Shown: positions 56,091-64,000 of the stretch, piece by piece | How the letters are laid out: each line of letters begins with the position of its first letter | Position numbering within the stretch: position 1 is the first letter of the stretch | NCBI RefSeq assembly: GCF_020509005.1 | Contig: NC_063013.1 | Location: forward strand, 1,364,001-1,428,000 | Direction: 5' to 3' | DNA: 64,000 nt | Source of the DNA: Fulvia fulva | Taxonomy: Eukaryota; Ascomycota; Dothideomycetes; Mycosphaerellales; Mycosphaerellaceae | Notes under the pieces: generated by a model | Databases searched by the model: none | Told to the model about the DNA's origin: nothing | The model's input: only the letters and a program-made list of their open reading frames with translations | Program-made: the position numbers and the translations under genes

Positions 56091-59000
56091 CTTTCGTCTG
56101 TATCGCTCAAGCGTGCTCGTGCGCTGCCTCAACCAAACCAAAGCAAAAGGAAGAGTTGCAACATGACATGGCTCTCGACAAAAAAGTACGACCAGAATAA
56201 GTCTGTCCCTACCAATAGCACTGGTTCGTCGATCATCGCATCGAGTCGCGATTTTTGTGTTTACCCTTTTCGGGTTCCACGTCACACAGTGTGGAGCTGT
56301 GGAGAGCCTGCCCTGCATACACTTTCAGATGGCGTGAAGTGTGCTTCGCTGCCTCGTCATTGGCTGACCTACCACATTGAGTAACATGTCGCGTGAGGTG
56401 AGAGTCGCGCAGAGGAAGATTTTCTGCCGGCTCGAAATGCTCCAACTGCTCAAAGGCGACCACATTGCTGGGAGAGGATCATCGACAGGCTAACAACATG
56501 TTCGATTTGGCCCACAAGAGCAACATGGACATACCAGTACTCCATGGTGACCTCCAGAAGTATTAGATGTTGCATGCCATCCATTGCCTTTGTAGACTGC
56601 TGACGATTGTCGTGTACGGCAACTGCGTAGTGTTTCCAGCACACCGACATTGAACTGGACACGACGGTGTCAGTCATGGTGCGAGGGCCGTGGGCGGAAG
56701 AGGTGGCCGCCTTTTACCACGACTCCGCCGTCTTCTGGATACAGCGACGACGATCTAGACCTTCAGGGGAACAAAGCTGTCAGCGCGACGCATGCGGTCT
56801 GCCTCTGTCGCTTATCGAGGGCCCAGGATACCGGTACTTGTACGGGCAGCGAAGGTCGTTGTAGGTGTGGTTCTCTGGCTGTACGGCGGCAACTGCTTTA
56901 CTCCTTGGCCCTTGGTGCAGTCAATAGCAAGCGGAATACCCCGGCACTGTCGGACAGTCCGAAAGGTCCCCTGTCACAGGCATTTTTGGTTGATATAACC
57001 AGCTTGGTGAAGTAAGGTCTTTGGCAAAGGAACATCAGCACTCTTGACGCAGATGCTGTGCGTGTCGACTGAATAGCTCCATCAGCGAAGTCTCGATAGA
57101 GAGAGGAGCTCAGAACCTACAAGTCTTCAGAGATGGGCTGCCTAGCACGTGGTGTCCGTATCAAGCGCTCTCCGCCCGGTCGGTATAATCTGTCACGGCA
57201 TTCAGCATGCTGATCTCAAGTATGCATACGATTGTTATGATGGGTCAACGACACCACTAAGTGCTCGGCGGAGCAAAATCTCACGACTGCTGTTCAACCA
57301 CTGACAACAAGGACAGGGAGTCTCGTGCGAAGGACTTGTATGTCTGCCATTTCACTGCTCCGGGGTTGCCAATCGGCACATCTCTCACGAATCGTCGCTT
57401 ACGGAAAGAACATCCAGTTCCAGAGAGATGCGGGAGAGGTTCCTGCGTGGAGGCCACATGGTTGCCAGGGAAATTTATCCGATTTGCGCATACCAGATCA
57501 AGTCACTTGTAACGAAGGATGATCGGAGTTGTACTTTAAGTCGGGCTTGGGTTCCAGCAAGGGAGATGGCAAGATTGTTTACTCCAACAGGCGGAGCATG
57601 TTGTCATAACTGCATTCAGCAATCTCCATGAACTCACGTGGCCAAGTCAAACATGTTCATTCTGCTGCTCTTGCGCCACTTTCATGCAAGTCCAGGCATG
57701 ATTAGTTCTGACCACGATTTTTGGATATTATTTCTCCGCTCCACAGAGCTTGATCCATAGGGGCGGTACCTGGAGTGCCTGAAACGCCTCAGAAAGCGGA
57801 AGGGGATAATGCACACAGGGAAATCCATGTTGCAAGCCGAGGGCGGAGAGCTGAGTGCACCATGCAGCATCAACACCTCGTCTGACCGGAAGTACGTAGG
57901 CTGCTGCTGCGTGCCTGCGGACTTCGAAATATCTTGCGGATGCATCAAGTCGACGGGTTTTCAAGCTTGCGCGAGCTACTGCTGCACATCATGGAGTACA
58001 GCAGTAGTTTGGCGTACAGTATGCTTAGAGTCCTTGCAGGGTAGCTCGAGGGCCATAGCTAGCGCCTCAGACAGAATGTGGCCACTAGGAATGGCGCAAT
58101 GATATCGTGCCATCGAGTCAGGCACTTTATCCGCGTGCAGGGCAGGTCAGCTTGCCTTCACCGCAATGCTCGTGACGGGTGTGTGTCCATGCGGACGGCT
58201 CGTGTGGTTGCAACCAGCAAAGCGTGGATGCAGCAGAGGAGATGGTGGCGAGGCGAAGGCCGTTCAATTGCTAGAAAGATGTTAGATAGCGGCCGTCCTG
58301 CATGGCTTGGCAGAAGAAAGTCTGCAGATCTGGCTGGACCAGGCTTGGTAATGCATCGGCAATATCGGAGGAGATTTGAGTTGAGGAGGCGTTTTGATAC
58401 ATATGTTTCGATGCGGAGAAGACACAAGGAGCGGAGCTTTTGAGCTTGCCTGTCTGCCACGACGCTGGGAAGAGGTGTAGAGGTTGACGATGATGGCGTC
58501 GGGGTTGGCGTGGGTGAATGCAGGGTGGGTAATGGTGAGCAGCGGGAGGTCTCGTCAGGAGGATGGTGGTCGTTGAGTCCGTGAGCGTTTCAAGTCCGTC
58601 AGCGTCCTGCTTTCAACGGACATCGTCCATCACGATTTGATGGTGTGTGTTTGCTGGCGTAGTTTCAGGATGGAGGAGTCGCATAAGCGGCAGATCAGTA
58701 ATCGCTGTCAAGGTCCCGATGTCACGAAACTGAGATGGGCGGTTGACTGAGCTGCCTGACCAAGAGCTGAAGAGCTGGCCTGCCATGTATCGTATCCTGA
58801 CCTGCCACATAGCTGTGGCCGCGAAGGCCCGGCAATTGGCGTGGGGTGGAGCAGGATGCCGTCTTGACTTCCCTGCATCTCCCTACTAGACGCGCCGCAC
58901 GCTGGTCGCTGCCATTCGCCCGCAGAAGCTGCAGCCTGCAGGTTGCATGGAGGACTCGGGGGGCGGAGGCAGCGTGAGCGGAAGCTAGCCAAAGGTGAGA

Positions 59001-60767
59001 CGAGATTGACCGACGTGGGTACGAAGACGAGGTAGTGCATGAAGCTGGCTGGCGGGCAAGGAGACAACAGAGAATCAGCTGCGGTTTGCATGTGCATGTG
59101 GGTGTGGATGTGTATGTGCATGTGCATGTCTGCGTCCTGCAGCATGTGAGCACAGCGTCAAAGAAAAAAGGCATCGGCAGCAGCGAGAACGTGGCCGCGG
59201 GCTGATGGTGATGATGTAATATGTTTGAGTTCTGGGGGACGTTGTGGTGGATATTGCTACGCGTGCTTGTTGTCGTTGACACAACGTGCATATATCGTAT
59301 CTTGCGTATTTTTACCATAGATGGATTGATCGAGGCTCCACCCAAGCTGTGGAAGCTTCTTTCCCCAATGCATGTGCAGTGCGCAGGTGAACGCGAGGAA
59401 CACGCTCCAGCGGGCTCTCCGACACCACTGCATGGCACGAATACGACTGCAGTGTGCAGTGCCATGTTTTATACAGTGTTGTAGAGTAAGTCGCGCGGGA
59501 ATGATGATCATGTCGAGCCGGCTGTGCCTGATGAATGGTTTAGGGACGATACGAGGCTCAGATGACAGGGAAAGTGTATTCCGAGGCGAGACACACAACA
59601 TGCAGGTCAGAAGTGTTGGCGATGCTTGGAGCTGCGATGCCGAAGACGACAACCACGAACGTCGGCAAACGATATGGTGGTACTGTAGAGAGATGGAATG
59701 TGCCTTGGAGAAACGCAAGAACATTCCATACCAACACGATACTAGGTAGCAGCGTAGGCGAGCAAGACAATAATAATGGCATGATATCCACCGCCGTCTC
59801 GTGTGTTGGCGAGAAATCATCTCTGCCGCAGAGTGCTAGCGCATGCCTACTGGGTTTAGCGGCTGATCGTAAGTCGTTGTGTGGATACTACCGCGAGGAG
59901 AGGCAGAACGTCCTGCGTCCAACACCTCTTCTTCGCCCTTCATCTCTGCCAGTTGTGCTGTGCTTGTGATAGTATCGGGGTTCTTGTTGCTACGGCTGGT
60001 GTTTTCTTTCTCGCACTCGACCGACGAACAGACGGCGAGCCGTCATAGCCTACCTTTCGCAGCATTCCGCTCTAAATACTCGATTATTCGCTGTTCAGGG
60101 ACCGCCGCCTCCTTCTTCCACCGACACGCTCGCATCTTTAACGACTCCACGACACACATCCACATCGCCCAACGCCGCATCAGCATCTCTTCGCACGAAC
60201 ATACATAACGCCCGTGGCAGTCACTGACGTTGCCGCTGCCGTCAATGTCGTCTTGAGCGCCGACCAGCTGCTCCGGCACGCTCCTGCCCCTTCCGCCAGG
60301 CCTCACTGCCTGAGCATCTCACTCGAAAGGTACGACTGAACGCGCCTCCTTTGCATACCATACCACACACCGCACACCTCTCCAGAGCACACACGCACAC
60401 ATGCCCACACATGCACACTGGCGGCGAGCAGTGCCTGTCTCACCGCCGTCCCGCACTTCATCGAGCACGTTTCTGCTACATGTCTTGGAGCGCTCTTCCG
60501 TGCCTCACATCTGCCTTGCAACCAGTCAGGGGCTTTATCTACCACCACTACCGACACAACGCTGCTACGACGCCCATCTCCACTCTTTCCGCTGCCATCG
60601 CAGCGTCCTCCTTCAACACGCTGTGCCATTGATCGCTCCCGACACCGAATACTGACTGCTGGCCGGCTCAGACCATAGAGTAGATTCCACCTCGCCAAGC
60701 TTTATTCGCCCATACATTACTCTTCGCCATTGCATACCCACGCACGCCTTTCAACACGGCAGATCCG
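56091..60767. other. 4.7-kb stretch without a recognisable protein gene
   Basis: Both strands show only short frames without family resemblance, codon regularity or convincing splice chains. There is a TG/CA-rich patch near 59080-59140 (repeats of TGCATG/TGTGCA) and a pyrimidine- and CA-rich zone at about 60330-60760 that looks like the leader of the BNI4-like gene. The longest frame (58722-59465, minus) is full of His/Ser/Arg from low complexity. It could hold a non-coding RNA or a large promoter; nothing in it proves either. Confidence 0.5.
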
Positions 60768-63047
60768 ATGGCTGAGGTACTGTCGCCTCCTATCACACCG
60801 ACCAGCACCATCACCATGCTGCACTCCCGACCTTCATCCTCCGACGCGTTCAACGGCTCCTCGCAACAATACTCCCAGGCACCGCGCATGGCGCAGCCCT
60901 CGAGGAGCGTGTACAACGCACAAAACACTGGCTACAGAGGCACCTCGGCCGCGCCTGTCCAGCCCTATGCATTTCAGTCGACGCCCAATCTGCGGCAGGA
61001 CAACACCCGGACCGTCTCGGCTCCATCAACTTCACACGGCACCATCGGCAGCGGGCGACATACTCACACGCAATCGGCTTCCGCATCATCTACCACCTCA
61101 TCCGATGCATCTTCGCAGCCTTCGGCCAAAGATGACTCGGTCATGGGCTCGCGCAATGGCTCCCTCATTAACTTATCCTCGAGCATCCCTGATCTGTCAT
61201 TGACCACGTTCGACCAGCCCGCAAAACCCTCACCTGATCGATATCGCCGTCCAGCGCAGAAGAGAACCGAGTCGACACAATCGGGTAACGTTACACCCAA
61301 GGCATCTTCGCCTCAACTCGGAAGCTCGGTGCAGCCATCTGGTTCGGGTATGGCGAGTGTAAGCCATCTGGTACAACAGCAACCAGCTGCCCCACAACGG
61401 CAGGGCAGTGTTGATGATATGGAGATGGGCAAGTCTTCCGAGTCTGGACTTGCAAAGAGGTATCGTCGCCGAAGTCTGAACAACTTCGATGGCTCGAACC
61501 TGCAGGTCACTGACGCAAATGCTCGGCCTTCATCGGGGCACGGCAATGCTACGACCATCAGACCAGTGTCCTTCCACTCGAGATCTGGCAGTGACGACAG
61601 CCAATCCTCGCAACGTAAGAAAGGCAAGGAGAACTTGAACACTGCGTCTGCAGCTTCAGCCGAGCAGAAAGGTGTCAACATACCTCCCCGAGGGTCATCC
61701 GAAGCTGGCAAGCGCATGAAGTCGCCCTCGCCGCTCTCGAAGCAGACCGTCGAGGACAATGATCCAACGCCGGTTGGTTCGCCTGTCAAGCAGAAGACAT
61801 ATGCTGCAGCCGCCCAGTCTGCTGTGCAAGCTCCTTCGCCAGCAGCAGCACATCTCGCTGCAGTGTCCGATAAGGACCTCAATAAAGGCATGAAGTCTCG
61901 CTTACGGCGTGCTTTCTCCTTTGGCAGTGCCCAAGAGCTTCGACGTGCAACAGAGAACAGTGCTGCAAAAGCCAATGCCGCTCCTGCCGCTGCACAGCAG
62001 ACACCACATGCCCAGAACGCGCAGGCGCAACATCAACAGCAGATCGATGATGAGCTCGACGCGGAGCAACTGGAGATTGCTCGCCGGCAAGAGGCAGCTG
62101 GAATCGGTGCGGGCATCTACTCCGGTCAAGGTGGCTTCACTGGCTCGACGGACAACCTCTCGATCTCTTCGACCGCCTCGTCTGCGTCCATGATGCTACG
62201 CAAGATGGGTCGTGGTGCAAAGAAGAGTGCTAGAAGCATCAAAGGTCTGTTCCGGCCTAAATCCGTCATTGGTGTACCGGCAGCCGATGGTCCAATTTCG
62301 GCCACGAATGCCACTGTCCAAGCGAGTGTCGGCACGGTCTCAATGGTCACGGTAGAAGCAGAGAGGCAGAAGGTCAACGTCACCGAGCACCCTGGAGAGA
62401 AACCACACGGTATCACCGGCTTCCCGAAACTGGAACGAAACTCAATAGATGCAGCTAAAGGTGTGATGCCCCTATCACGAGGGTCTGCCGATCGATCAGA
62501 TTCACTGTCGCGAAGAAGCATCGTGGGAAGTGATAAAGACCGAGCAGAGGTGCTCGCGGCCGTAAAGAAGGGCATATTGAAGCGCTCTGGCACGGGATCT
62601 CCAAGTGGCTCGCCCGTCATCAGGCCCGCTGACAGCCTACAAGCAGCGACAATCTCGACAGAGAGTCCGACATCGAGCATGCCGAGCACACCACGGGACG
62701 GACAGAGTCGAAGCGCGTCAATGAGGAACGCACCTGTCAGTGGCGACTACTTCGCGCAAAGGCCGACCAAAAGCTTAGCGAACACACCTAATGGCAGTGC
62801 ACGAAACATCAGCTTCAGCCCTCGTATTCAGTTCCACGATGCTTGGTCAAGCTCCGAGTATGATCGTCGTGGCGAGATTGCCACATGCAATCGCTTGACG
62901 CCCATGCTTGCGCAGCAGATCAAGGAGGAACTGAACACCTTCAAGATGGTATGTCGAGCTTACAATTGTGGTGTCATGCCTTACTAACACACGATCTAGG
63001 AAATGGAAGTCCATGAGATGAGCAAGCCTCACACGCACTTCTTCTGA
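60768..63047 (+). CDS. BNI4: BNI4/AFR1-type septin and PP1 scaffold
   Basis: Exons 60768-62948 and 63000-63047 (51-bp phase-0 intron GTATGT...GATCTAG) give 742 aa. Most of the protein is disordered and Ser/Pro/Gln-rich. The diagnostic part is the C-terminus: ISFSPRIQFHDAWSSSEYDR (with RIQF, an RVxF-type PP1 docking motif), then EIATCNRLTPMLAQQIKEEL and, across the intron, FKM-EMEVHEMSKPHTHFF. This ending is shared by yeast Bni4 and Afr1. Bni4 brings the Glc7 phosphatase and chitin synthase III to the septin ring at the bud neck; in filamentous fungi a role in septa or hyphal shape is likely. A basic helix (MMLRKMGRGAKKSARSIKGL) and MKSRLRRAFSFGSAQELRRA lie in the middle. Confidence 0.85.
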
Positions 63048-64000
63048 TGACTCAACCGACCAACACCACCGAACTACCAACGACACAAAACGACGACGCA
63101 GCGCAGAAGACAGAGCACGACCCTGCAATCAGCACTTCCCTTTGACGACTTGAAAGCTGCAGGATATCTTCTAATCAACAAATAGGCGAGAACGGGGCAG
63201 GGCATTATTTGGGAGTCTAGGGAGCGAGAGTGTGCAGAGATTCATCAGGCGTCACCAAACGGGAAACTTTTTCTTGGGCTGGGTCTTCTACTGTGACTTT
63301 GATTATAGTCCCGTCTGGATTAGCGATTGCATCTTGCACAAGCAAGGATGGATGGCACTTATGGCATGGCTATTGTGTGTGGCGAACGAAGCATTCTCTC
63401 CTTTATGTTGACACAAAGTTGCTCCTTCATCTTCGCTCGCTTCTGGACGCTGACAGGAATGGAACGGAGCGTTTGCTGGAGATTATTCATGTGTGCATAC
63501 TTAATGGAATGGAGACTGGGTAGCTCTTTCTCATTGGCACGACCGGAATTTCTCTGCCCTACCATTTCCTGCAGCCTGACGAGGCTCGCTTCCTGCTCGA
63601 GAATGCGGATTCCGCTATCTCGGGTTGTATGTGTACATGTACCTCGCTTTCCTCTCCAGGCGTTCCTGCCTGCATGATCAAAGCAAGGGCATTGAATTAC
63701 CTCCGGGTACCAAGTGATGCACCGTCAGCATTTCTGTAGTTGCTGCGTTGTTGTCCACTGTCTCGATTGTTGAGTAAACAAATCTCCTGTGTCAGCCCTG
63801 GGGAAGGGGATGTGAGATCTTTGTTGTTTCAGAGTCCCACAGTCGCTCAGACATCTTGTCTTGATGTCAGGCAGGGTCATGTGATGAAGGAAGAAACGAA
63901 TTGCGGCGTCTAGCGTACAGTAGATCGAGGCTAGACTCAGATCTCGCAAGCCGAGTTTCTTTTTGTGGCGATGACCGACGTCGGTTAGTGTAACGTACAG
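63048..64000. other. Gene-free interval
   Basis: 3' region of the BNI4-like gene to the window end. Only short frames seen. Confidence 0.4.

Noticed and set aside
58722..59465. 247-codon minus-strand frame rich in His/Ser/Thr
   Set aside because: Generated by TG/CA low-complexity sequence; no domain.

Overview
The window is nuclear DNA of a filamentous ascomycete fungus. The genes carry short spliceosomal introns (about 50-110 bp, with GTRNGT-like donors and CTRAC branch sites 8-20 bp before the acceptor). They include fungal families such as SLD7, BNI4/AFR1, an Erp38-type PDI and secreted NTF2-like and cupredoxin proteins. One transposon shows TGG-to-TAG changes of the kind made by repeat-induced point mutation (RIP). 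Placement in Dothideomycetes (Mycosphaerella-like fungi) is a guess from gene content. Exon borders were derived by hand from splice motifs, reading phase and protein-family resemblance; nothing was checked against RNA or a database.

Layout. 1-6253 is a housekeeping block: an LSm14/Scd6 protein (cut by the window edge), a KPWE-motif protein resembling PEX39, an IRC22/TRAP-alpha-like ER membrane protein, a damaged secreted NTF2-like gene and an ER protein disulfide isomerase ending in KSEL. 6886-24323 is an accessory island: an F-box-like gene with a frameshift, then three consecutive divergent gene pairs from two unrecognised families (A on -, B on +: A1/B1, A2/B2, A3/B3), then a pentapeptide-repeat/F-box-like gene. 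A1 and A3 are open. A2 and all three B genes are damaged: an in-frame stop in B1, a 2950-bp hAT transposon with a perfect 8-bp target duplication in B2, and frameshifts and stops in B3. A 350-bp dispersed repeat abuts the A2 start codon and recurs 40.3 kb away at 53751.

24324-32064 holds a tRNA-like split structure, a broken MFS transporter gene, a hybrid histidine kinase and a carboxymuconolactone-decarboxylase-like gene. 32462-49000 is mostly conserved or secretory: MCM3, a GNAT, a retropepsin-like protein, a small Cys-rich protein, an astacin metalloprotease broken by a 14-bp tandem duplication, a membrane-anchored cupredoxin, SLD7 divergent from a mitochondrial GGQ release factor, two small proteins and a BTB protein. 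49511-64000 holds a TMEM63/OSCA channel, the second repeat copy, a secreted-looking phosphatidylserine-decarboxylase-family protein, a 4.7-kb gene-free stretch and a BNI4/AFR1-type scaffold.

The most notable unexplained feature is the A/B island: three tandem copies of a divergent pair, both partners rich in predicted coiled coil, with the B partner disabled each time by a different lesion. No function can be read from the sequence.
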